The notes beneath the pieces are model-generated. The model was not told where the DNA came from, did not search any database, and was given only the letters and a program-made list of their open reading frames with translations. This document shows, piece by piece, positions 50,273-57,495 of a stretch of 64,000 nucleotides of DNA. Both the position numbers and the translations under genes were made by a program. Position 1 is the first letter of the stretch; each line of letters begins with the position of its first letter. Source of the stretch: Phycisphaeraceae bacterium (lineage in GTDB: Bacteria; Planctomycetota; Phycisphaerae; Phycisphaerales; SM1A02); assembly GCA_019636735.1 (NCBI GenBank), contig JAHBWY010000001.1, positions 62,001-126,000 of the forward strand, given 5' to 3'.

Positions 50273-51837
50273 TCGCCAAGCGCATACGAGAGGCGAACTC
50301 CCGCAGCGAGCAGGTCGGCGCGGGCTCTCACCAGTGTTGAGCGGGCCGTAAAGAGGTCCGACTCCGCCTGGAGCAGGTCCGTTACCGTTCGAAGACCCTG
50401 AACATAACTCTGAAACACGGAGTCGTAGGCCTCCTGCGAAGCCGTCAGGAGCGCCTCACCGAACTGAAGCTGCACGCGTGCCGCGCGAAGCTCGAAGTAC
50501 GACGCCCACACCTCGCTGGAAATCTCGAGGCGAAGCGACTCCAGTTCAGCGGTAGCTGCGCGCCGCTCGGCGTTGGCAAGGCGCAGGGCGAAGTCCCGCT
50601 CGAAGCCGTCAAACAGCAGCCACGATGCTCGAAGGCCAAGGAAGTAGTCGGGCAGCCCCGCCGTGTAGCGCCGATCGAGCGGTGGGAACGGCGCGCCGGG
50701 CTGCGTCGAAACGCTGTAGTCGCGATAGGCGCCGCCGACCATGCCTGCGAACGAGATGGTCGGTGCGAAGGCCGCCTCGGCCTCTCGCACGCGTGCGTCG
50801 GCCTGGCGAACGCGGGCCAGCTTGGCGCGGACATCGGGCCTGGTGAACATCGACTCCTCCACGAGTTGATCCACGCCGACATCGAGACCGGCGGGAATCG
50901 GAAGATCCCGCAGGGGCTCGATCGTGATCCACGCTTCCGCCGGGAGGCCGATCTCGCGGGCAAGCACGGCGCGGGCGCTGATCGAATCACTTCGCGCTGC
51001 TTCAAGGTCGAAGCGCGCTCTCGAGACGCGCTGTTTGGATTGCAGGTGATCGGGGAGCGTGGCCAGCCCCACCTTGAGACGCTCCTCCACCGCCTCGGAT
51101 TGAGTGACGGCAGTTTCTAGATTCTGTCGAGCGGTCTCTTCGAGCGCAAGCTTGGCGTCGAGATCGAAGTACGCCTTCTGGACCTTGTAGACGATGGTCT
51201 GGATGGTCCGATTGAACTCGAAGTTCGCCGACACGAGCGCATGCGCGGCGGCGGCGCTCGCGGCATCGCGACGACCGAAGTCGAGGAGCACCCAGGTGAG
51301 CTCAAGCGCCCCGCCAACGATCGGGCCTCGAATGATCTCCTGGCCCTCGGTGCTGGCCGATGAATTTTGAAGCTGCCCGCCTATGCCCACCGCGTTCAAC
51401 TGCGGGAAGTAGCGACTCTCCACCATGCCCATGCGAGCCTCCGCGCCCCGGGCGCGCTCCCACGCGGCCCGCGTGGCAGGGTTGTTCGCCAGCGCATAGT
51501 CGACCAACTCGGCCAGGGTGGCGCCATGCTCCCCGGCACCACGCCCTGTCTCGTTGCCCTCGGAGTCATCCGAGCGCTGCGCCTGACGCGGTGCGGCAAT
51601 GGCCGACGGTGCGGCCACGAACTCTGTCCCGGTTCGACGCCTCAACCATCCGGGCTCCCGGGTCGAATCGCCGGCGCCGGCGAGAGCCGATGACGGCCGC
51701 CACGGTTGCGCCGGATCGGGACTGGTGTAGAGCGTGTCGGGATCGAACAGTCTCCGCGACTCGCAGGCCGTGTGCACTCCAGCGAGCAGGATCAGGAGCA
51801 CCAGCGCACGAACCGAGCCACCACGCATCGGACGCAT
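50251..51837 (-). CDS. TolC-family outer-membrane efflux protein (MdtP-like)
   Basis: The 528-residue protein has a signal sequence (RALVLLILLAGVHTAC, a weak lipobox), a Pro-rich linker, and two outer-membrane-efflux repeats: LAELVDYALANNPATRAAWE, GALELTWVLLDFGRRDAASA, AYFDLDAKLALEETARQNLE, then RPDVRAKLARVRQADARVREAEAAF, LGLRASWLLFDGFERD and SYVQGLRTVTDLLQAESDLF. It forms the outer-membrane channel of a tripartite efflux system and is divergent from the ytcA-like and HlyD-type genes. TATGAT is 7 nt before the ATG at 51837; another ATG lies at 51849. Confidence 0.9.
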   Translation of the reverse strand: MRPMRGGSVRALVLLILLAGVHTACESRRLFDPDTLYTSPDPAQPWRPSSALAGAGDSTREPGWLRRRTGTEFVAAPSAIAAPRQAQRSDDSEGNETGRGAGEHGATLAELVDYALANNPATRAAWERARGAEARMGMVESRYFPQLNAVGIGGQLQNSSASTEGQEIIRGPIVGGALELTWVLLDFGRRDAASAAAAHALVSANFEFNRTIQTIVYKVQKAYFDLDAKLALEETARQNLETAVTQSEAVEERLKVGLATLPDHLQSKQRVSRARFDLEAARSDSISARAVLAREIGLPAEAWITIEPLRDLPIPAGLDVGVDQLVEESMFTRPDVRAKLARVRQADARVREAEAAFAPTISFAGMVGGAYRDYSVSTQPGAPFPPLDRRYTAGLPDYFLGLRASWLLFDGFERDFALRLANAERRAATAELESLRLEISSEVWASYFELRAARVQLQFGEALLTASQEAYDSVFQSYVQGLRTVTDLLQAESDLFTARSTLVRARADLLAAGVRLSYALGDDPRTPR

Positions 51838-51850
51838 GGCCTGCATCATA

Positions 51851-51950
51851 CGGCGTGGTCGGAGAGGCGATACGGCGCGGTCGAAGGCGCGGAGGGCGGT
51901 GCGGCTGAAGAACCGGCGCGGTCGGAGACGCGGAGGACGGTGCGGGCGAT
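51851..51950. repeat. Degenerate short direct repeats in the TolC/YtcA intergenic region
   Basis: CGGCGTGGTCGGAG (51851), CGGCGCGGTCGAAGGCGCGG (51873) and CGGCGCGGTCGGAGACGCGG (51914) are successive copies of a related unit, the last two spanning about 40 bp each and both continuing AGG(G/A)CGGTGCGG. They lie in the divergent promoter region of the efflux genes. Confidence 0.5.
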
Positions 51951-52033
51951 GGCTGTTCGCTCCGTCGGGCATGCTGCCGCAGCGAGGCGGCCGAGTGCTC
52001 GACTCGCGCGAAGCCGTAGACTGCCTCGCCGTG

Positions 52034-52315
52034 ATGGCGCCTTCGCTTGCGAACATGCGTGCTCGGCGAGCGGCGCTCGCGGTGGCGCTGATGGCGCCGT
52101 GGCTTGCAGGCTGCGACCCGATCTTCTCGATTTCCGGCGCGTTCTTCCCCGCGTGGCTCCTCTGCATGGTCGGCGGGTTGATCGCGGCAGTCCTCATTCG
52201 AGAGGTGATTGCGCGGGTCGGCATCGAGCCGCACATCGGACCACGCCTTCTTATGTATTCCGCCCTCTATCTGGCGTGCACCTGCACCCTCTGGCTTCTC
52301 TTCTTTGCTCGATAG
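52034..52315 (+). CDS. YtcA-family small lipoprotein
   Basis: The 93-residue protein has a lipoprotein signal (AALAVALMAPWLAG-CDP), then SISGAFFPAWLLCMVGGLIAAVLIREVI and LLMYSALYLACTCTLWLLFFA, two membrane segments. The arrangement Cys-x-P-x-x-G-A-x-(F/Y)-(F/Y)-P-x-W and the second helix match YtcA, encoded next to mdtNOP in E. coli and of unknown function. Here it precedes an HlyD-type gene by 6 nt and faces a TolC-family gene. A GTG at 52031 is an alternative start; TAGACT lies 8 nt before that GTG. Confidence 0.75.
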   Translation: MAPSLANMRARRAALAVALMAPWLAGCDPIFSISGAFFPAWLLCMVGGLIAAVLIREVIARVGIEPHIGPRLLMYSALYLACTCTLWLLFFAR

Positions 52316-52321
52316 GCGCCC

Positions 52322-53476
52322 ATGGCTCCGCCGGCACAAGCCTCGACCACACCAACCGCTGCGCCGCGACGGGCGGGCGTCGTGCGTCGCAGCGCCGGGG
52401 CGCTGGTCGGCGGGGCCATTCTGCTCTGGTGCGCATGGTCGGTCCTGATGGTGTTCGTCGTGCTCGACCGGCGACCAAGGACCGATGACGCCAATGTCAC
52501 GGCACACTTGGTCGGCGTTGCCGCGCGGGTGCCCGGCTATGTCTCGCGGGTCGCGGTCGTCGACAACCAGGAAGTGAAGCAGGGCGACCTGCTCATCGAG
52601 ATCGATGCAAGGCCCTTTGAACTCGCGCTCGCTGACGCGAAGGCGCGGCTCGCGCTAACCGAGCTCGAAGTGGCAGAGAGCGCCGATCTCATTCGTGCCG
52701 CGCAGGCGACCATCGAGGCGCGCCAGGCGGAGCGCGAGTACGCCGCCCAGTATCTCGCTCGCATCGAACCGCTGCTTGCCCGCCAGTTCGTCACTCCCGA
52801 TCAGGTCGATGAGGCCAGGCGCAACCTCCGGGTCGCAGAGGCGAAGATTGCCGAAGCGGTGGCGGAGTTGCGGCGTGCGGAGAGCGCGCTTGGCCAGCTT
52901 GGCGATGTGAATGTCCGCATCGCCGCGGCGGTGGCCGCCGTGGAGCGGGCGCAGCTTGATCTTGACTACTGCGTGATCCGATCGCCCGTCGATGGCTTCG
53001 TGACGAACATGGCGCTCTCACCCGGGCGCTTTGTCCACCCGGGCGATGAGCTCTTCGCGCTGGTCGACACGAGCCAGTGGTTCGTGGTGGCGAATTTCAT
53101 CGAGACGGAGATCGAAAGAGTGCAGCCGGGCGCGGAGGTCGAAGTCTGGCTCATGGCCTACCCTGGCCGCCGCTTCAAGGGCACGGTGCAGGGGCTCGCG
53201 TGGGCGGTGAAACCGTCGTGGACCCGCGAGTCGGGATTGGTTCCCGCGCCAGACCCGACGCTCGACTGGGTGCGCCTCGCGCAGCGCTTCCCGGTGCGCA
53301 TCATTCTCGAACCCTTCAACCCCGATGCGCCCTATCGCATGGGCGCGACCGCCACCGCCATCATCAACACCGAGAAGCGTCGGCCCGTGCCCCGCTGGGT
53401 TGAGCGCGTCACCCCCGGCTGGTTGAGGGGTGTTCCGCTCATGCCGGAGGAGCGCCCACCCGGGAGCGATCTCTGA
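52322..53476 (+). CDS. HlyD-family membrane fusion protein (MdtN/EmrA-like)
   Basis: The 384-residue protein has a short Pro/Ala-rich cytoplasmic start, one membrane anchor (about 24-49), TDDANVTAHLVGVAARVPGYVSRVAV, DNQEVKQGDLLIEIDARPFE (lipoyl-like half), a coiled coil (about 100-200), and the returning half DLDYCVIRSPVDGFVTNMALSPGRFV. The TDDA and DNQ-V-K-G-D motifs are typical of EmrA/MdtN periplasmic adaptors, which link an inner-membrane pump to TolC. With YtcA and the TolC-family protein it resembles mdtN-ytcA-mdtP, but no MdtO/FUSC or MFS pump gene is adjacent. Confidence 0.9.
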   Translation: MAPPAQASTTPTAAPRRAGVVRRSAGALVGGAILLWCAWSVLMVFVVLDRRPRTDDANVTAHLVGVAARVPGYVSRVAVVDNQEVKQGDLLIEIDARPFELALADAKARLALTELEVAESADLIRAAQATIEARQAEREYAAQYLARIEPLLARQFVTPDQVDEARRNLRVAEAKIAEAVAELRRAESALGQLGDVNVRIAAAVAAVERAQLDLDYCVIRSPVDGFVTNMALSPGRFVHPGDELFALVDTSQWFVVANFIETEIERVQPGAEVEVWLMAYPGRRFKGTVQGLAWAVKPSWTRESGLVPAPDPTLDWVRLAQRFPVRIILEPFNPDAPYRMGATATAIINTEKRRPVPRWVERVTPGWLRGVPLMPEERPPGSDL

Positions 53477-53553
53477 CTCGCGGTGCACGGAGCGGCCGGC
53501 GCGCTGGCGATCGACCTGCACCTGTGCCGGCGCCGTCATCGCGCATGAACCCA

Positions 53554-53735
53554 CGAACCGTCGGACCTGAACCCGGCGCGTCGACTCTGCGAACCATCGG
53601 ACCAGAACCCGGCGCGTCGACCCTGCGAACCATCGGACCTGAACCCGGCGCGTCGACCCCGCGAACCGTCGGACCTGAACCCGGCGCGTCGACCCCGCGA
53701 ACCATCGGACCTGAACCTGTGGCGCGTCGACCCCG
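53554..53735. repeat. 36-bp tandem repeat, five units
   Basis: Four 36-bp units (53554-53589, 53590-53625, 53626-53661, 53662-53697) and a fifth with a 2-nt insertion start CGAACC(G/A)TCGGACC and differ at only a few positions. They end 18 bp before the deaminase ATG. The array is open in several frames (12-residue unit GPEPGASTPRTI) but lacks a ribosome site or a plausible protein, so I treat it as non-coding. Confidence 0.88.
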
Positions 53736-53752
53736 CACGCTACGCTTCGAGC

Positions 53753-54253
53753 ATGTCGGGCTTGACGCACGAGACACGCATCGAGCGCTTGATGCGGCGA
53801 GCCGTTGAACTGGCAGCGCATGGAGTCGACGCTGGTCATGGCGGCCCGTTCGGGTGCGTGATTGCGCGGGGCGAGGAGATCGTCGGCGAGGGATGGAATC
53901 AGGTCGTCTCTTCCAACGATCCGACCGCGCACGGCGAAGTGGTCGCCATTCGCGCGGCGGCGGCGCGTCTCGGTCGATTCTCGCTCGCCGGTTGCGATCT
54001 CTTCACCACCGGCGAGCCATGTCCGATGTGCCTCGGCGCCATCCATTGGGCCCGGATCGATGCCGTGCACTTCGCGCTCTCCGCGGCCGACATTGCGGCG
54101 ATCGGCTTCGATGACCGCGCGTTCTATGAAGAGCTGGCGAAGCCGCGTGAGGCGCGCGTGCTGCCGGTGCATGCCGTGAGCGAGGAGCTCCGGCAGACCG
54201 CCCGGGAAGTTGCGTGCCGCTGGCTGGCCAGAAGCGACCGCGTGCCGTATTGA
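53753..54253 (+). CDS. Nucleoside/guanine deaminase (CDA superfamily)
   Basis: The 166-residue protein has the zinc motifs TAHGEVVAIR (about 60-69) and TTGEPCPMCLGAIHWARI (about 86-103), with the catalytic Glu in HGE. IAAIGFDDRAFYEELAKP at about 119-136 matches guanine deaminases (GuaD) rather than tRNA adenosine deaminase TadA. The likely reaction is guanine to xanthine in purine salvage. The start codon follows TACGCT by 6 nt and the 36-bp repeat array by 18 bp. Confidence 0.88.
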   Translation: MSGLTHETRIERLMRRAVELAAHGVDAGHGGPFGCVIARGEEIVGEGWNQVVSSNDPTAHGEVVAIRAAAARLGRFSLAGCDLFTTGEPCPMCLGAIHWARIDAVHFALSAADIAAIGFDDRAFYEELAKPREARVLPVHAVSEELRQTAREVACRWLARSDRVPY

Positions 54254-54301
54254 TGCGAACTCGTCCCGATGGGCGCGGGGCGTTGCTCGTAGCATGGTGG
54301 A

Positions 54302-56083
54302 GTGATCCCCCGGCTGGCCATTCTCGGGCGACCGAATGTCGGCAAGAGCAGCCTCTTCAACAGGCTTGCCGGACGCCGCATGTCCATCGTCGATGCGACG
54401 CCGGGCACCACGCGCGACCGGATCATGGCGACCATCGAGCTCCTGCCGCCGCGGCCGATCGTGAAGCCGTCAGATCGCCGCCGCGCGGCGAAGGGGCGCC
54501 GCAATCGAGCCGAGGAAGCGGCTCTTGATGCGCAGGAGGCGCTCGAGTCGGGGGCCCATGTCCCCATGACGGGCCGCTTTGTCGACCTGATCGACACGGG
54601 TGGCTGGGGTGTCTATGTCGCCGAGGGCAAGCGCTTTGATGATGCGGGCCAGGACCTGACGGCGCTGACGCCCGACATCGAGGCGCAGATTCTTGCCGCC
54701 GCGCGCGGCGCGGACCTGATCCTTTTCGTGGTCGACGCGCGCACCGGCCCGCTGCCGCTTGATGAACGAATCGTGGAGTTGCTGCGGCGCGAGCGGCTGG
54801 TCGAGCGCGTCATCGCGGTCGCGAACAAGGTCGACGATGGCTCGGTCGAGTCGGAGATCGCGGCGCTCGCAAAGTTCGGGTTTGGCGTTCCCATGCCGGT
54901 GAGCGCGAAGTCGGGCCGCGGTCTGGCCAAGTTGCGGGCGCGCCTTCTCGATCGCGTTGAAGCGATCGAGGCGCAACAAGGGGCTGGCGCGCCGAAGTCC
55001 GGCGTCGCCGGGGGCAAGCGAGCCACGGCGAAGAGTGCCGCATCGGACGCGGCGACCAAGGGCGGGGCGGCCGCGCTGAAGCCCGGTGCGCCCGCGATCT
55101 TGAAGCCCAGCGCCACCTTGGGCCGCGGAACCAAGGCCCGAGCGGCGGCGATCGATGCCCCGCCCGAAGATGGCGCGGAGCCCGAGAGCGCACTCGGCGA
55201 GGTTGCCGTCGCGATTGTCGGCCGTCGGAATGCGGGGAAGAGCAGCTTGGTGAACGCTCTGGCCGGTGAGCCGCGCGTCATCGTGAGCGAGATCGCCGGC
55301 ACCACGCGCGACGCCATCGATGTCCGCTTCGAGTTCGACGGCCGCGTCTTCCTCGCCATCGACACGGCTGGCGTCCGCAAGCGCAAGAGTTGGGATGGCG
55401 ACATCGAGTACTACGCCAATCTCAGGACCCAGGAGTCGATCCGCCGCGCCGATGTCTGCATCCTGCTGCTTGACGCCGTCGAGAAGGTGTCGCAGGTCGA
55501 GAAGAATCTGGCGATGCAGCTCACCGAGTCGTACAAGCCCACCGTCATCGCGGTGAACAAGTGGGACCTGGTGCGGCGCACGCTCAAGCCCGCCGACTAC
55601 CTTGACTATCTCGAACAGGAACTCCCGGGGCTCGCCTTTGCGCCGATCGTCTTCGTGAGCGCCGCAAAGGGCCAGGGGTTGCGCGACCTGGTCGCCATGT
55701 GCTTCAATCTCGCCGAGCAGGCGTCACACCGCGAGTCGACGGGGCGCGTGAATGCCGCGGTGCGACGAATCCTCGAGGAGCGCGGACCGAGTTCGAGTCT
55801 CGGCACCAAGGCGAAGGTCTTCTATGTCTCACAGATCGCCGTCAAGCCGCCGACGCTTGCGCTGGTGGTGAACAAGCCGGCGCTCTTCGAGGGGGCGTAT
55901 GCGCGCTACCTCTCCAATCGCCTGCGCGATGAACTTCCCTTCAGCGAAGTGCCCGTGCGCCTCATCTTCAGCGAGCGCCGGCGCGAGGAGTGGGGGGGCG
56001 ACGACACGCCGCCGCGAAGTGTGCCATCATCCACCTCCGCCCGACGCGCCCCGCGGGCGCCGGCCCGGAAGAAGTCCCGATGA
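54302..56083 (+). CDS. der: Ribosome assembly GTPase Der (EngA) with long insertions
   Basis: Der has two GTPase domains and a KH-like domain and acts in 50S subunit maturation. Here G1 is GRPNVGKSSLFNRL, with DLIDTGGWGVYV and NKVDDG; G2 begins near residue 304 with GRRNAGKSSLVNALAG, DTAGVRKRKSW and NKWDLV; the KH domain ends near 560. At 593 residues it is about 140 longer than usual: a basic insert (about 42-85, RRRAAKGRRNRAEE) lies between the G1 and G3 motifs, and an Ala/Lys-rich linker spans about 225-300. The GTG start follows TAGCAT by 6 nt. ricT overlaps the stop by ATGA. Confidence 0.92.
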   Translation: MIPRLAILGRPNVGKSSLFNRLAGRRMSIVDATPGTTRDRIMATIELLPPRPIVKPSDRRRAAKGRRNRAEEAALDAQEALESGAHVPMTGRFVDLIDTGGWGVYVAEGKRFDDAGQDLTALTPDIEAQILAAARGADLILFVVDARTGPLPLDERIVELLRRERLVERVIAVANKVDDGSVESEIAALAKFGFGVPMPVSAKSGRGLAKLRARLLDRVEAIEAQQGAGAPKSGVAGGKRATAKSAASDAATKGGAAALKPGAPAILKPSATLGRGTKARAAAIDAPPEDGAEPESALGEVAVAIVGRRNAGKSSLVNALAGEPRVIVSEIAGTTRDAIDVRFEFDGRVFLAIDTAGVRKRKSWDGDIEYYANLRTQESIRRADVCILLLDAVEKVSQVEKNLAMQLTESYKPTVIAVNKWDLVRRTLKPADYLDYLEQELPGLAFAPIVFVSAAKGQGLRDLVAMCFNLAEQASHRESTGRVNAAVRRILEERGPSSSLGTKAKVFYVSQIAVKPPTLALVVNKPALFEGAYARYLSNRLRDELPFSEVPVRLIFSERRREEWGGDDTPPRSVPSSTSARRAPRAPARKKSR

Positions 56084-57486
56084 GCATCGTTCCTCTGCCC
56101 ATCTTCGAACGCGACGCCGATCCGAGCCATCGTGACTCGCTGACCGATGCGGAGACCTACGCACGCCTGCGGCCTCCCACTTCGATCGTGGTGCGCTACG
56201 GGCGCCGCCTGATGGTGGGGGAGTTTCCCTACGACGGTGATTCAAAGCCCGGCTGCGGCTCGAAGATGGTCGCGCGCACGCCGCGCGGCGTTGAGCTGGT
56301 GGAGATGCTCACCACCACTTGCGGCAACTCGGGCTGCTCCAAGAGCGTCTCGCGGAAGGAGATGCTCGACTACATCGCCAACTCCGGCGGTCGCGAGTAT
56401 CCCTTCGCGCGCGAAGGCCGTGTGCTCCGCGTCGCCACGGTCGATGACCTCTCGCGCTGGTCGGGCATCCGCGCCCGCTTCGAAGTGCACACGCGCGAGA
56501 TTCGAGGCCGGGTGCTGGAACTCGGCCTGCCCATGAAGGTGATCGAGGTCGAGCCGATCCTCGGCGGCGAGACCGTCACGGTGCACTATGCGAGCGAGGA
56601 GCGCGTCGACTTCCGCGAGCTGGTTCATGAGCTGGCCGGTCTCTTCAAGGCGAGGATCGAGATGGTGCAGACCGGCGCGCGCGACGAGGCGCGTCTGGTG
56701 GCCGACTACGAGCGCTGCGGACAGCACTGCTGCTGCAAGACCTTCCTGAAGGTGCTCAAGCCCATTTCGATGAAGAGTGCGAAGGTCCAGAAGGCCACGC
56801 TCGATCCGCTCAAGATCTCCGGTCGCTGCGGGCGTCTCATGTGCTGCCTTCGCTACGAGGATGAGACCTACGACGCGCTCAAGAAGCGACTGCCCCGGAA
56901 CAAGACTCGAGTGGGCACCAGTGAGGGTCCGGGCATCGTCGTTGACTCGAAGATCCTGGTGCAACTCGTTCTGGTGCGACTCGAGGCCGACGGCCGCGAG
57001 ATTGCCGTGCCCGTTGAAGAGCTCTCCGAACCGCCACCGCCTGGCGCCGCGGCGCCGGCAACGCCACCTGCGCCAACACCATCGGCACCGAGGTCAAGGG
57101 ATGGGCGAGGCAGGGAGCCGCGCGAGAGAGAGCATCAATCGCGCGAGGCTCGTGGCAACAACGCTCGCGGGCGGGAGCCGTCGGCTCGCGACGCGCGCGA
57201 GGCGCAACCAGCGCGAGATCGAGGCGAGGGGCCGCCGCGCGGACCCACTGCGCCGACCGCTGGGGACGCGCTCGAACAGGGCGGGGAGCCCGATCCGTTC
57301 CGAGGCATGGATCCCGCTGAGGTCGAGCGCCTGGCGGCCGACCCCGCCGCGCGAGAGAAGAAGCGTCGCCGTCGTCGTCGGCGCAAGGGGCGCGGATCGA
57401 ATGCCGGTGATGGCGGTGGGGCATCGCCGCCAGATGGACCGGCGCCGCCATCCAACGGCGGCGATGTGCCTGGGGGAAGCGAGTAG
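56080..57486 (+). CDS. ricT: PSP1/RicT (YaaT)-type protein with disordered C-terminal tail
   Basis: The 468-residue protein has the PSP1 core: CGNSGCSKSV, VEPILGGETVTVHYASEERVDFRELV, ARDEARLVADYERCGQHCCCKTFL, SGRCGRLMCCLRYEDETYDALKKRLP. RicT in Bacillus is part of a Fe-S containing complex affecting RNase Y and sporulation; the cysteine cluster is kept here. Beyond about residue 320 is a ~145-residue disordered tail with PPPPGAA and RE/RD-rich stretches, ending in RRRRRRRKGRG and Gly/Pro-rich sequence, which may bind RNA. The ATG overlaps the der stop codon (ATGA), so it is translationally coupled. Confidence 0.85.
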   Translation: MSIVPLPIFERDADPSHRDSLTDAETYARLRPPTSIVVRYGRRLMVGEFPYDGDSKPGCGSKMVARTPRGVELVEMLTTTCGNSGCSKSVSRKEMLDYIANSGGREYPFAREGRVLRVATVDDLSRWSGIRARFEVHTREIRGRVLELGLPMKVIEVEPILGGETVTVHYASEERVDFRELVHELAGLFKARIEMVQTGARDEARLVADYERCGQHCCCKTFLKVLKPISMKSAKVQKATLDPLKISGRCGRLMCCLRYEDETYDALKKRLPRNKTRVGTSEGPGIVVDSKILVQLVLVRLEADGREIAVPVEELSEPPPPGAAAPATPPAPTPSAPRSRDGRGREPREREHQSREARGNNARGREPSARDAREAQPARDRGEGPPRGPTAPTAGDALEQGGEPDPFRGMDPAEVERLAADPAAREKKRRRRRRRKGRGSNAGDGGGASPPDGPAPPSNGGDVPGGSE

Positions 57487-57495
57487 CATCAACCC

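Noticed and set aside
53554-53735. CRISPR array
   Set aside because: The 36-bp units are directly contiguous with no spacers and no cas genes nearby.
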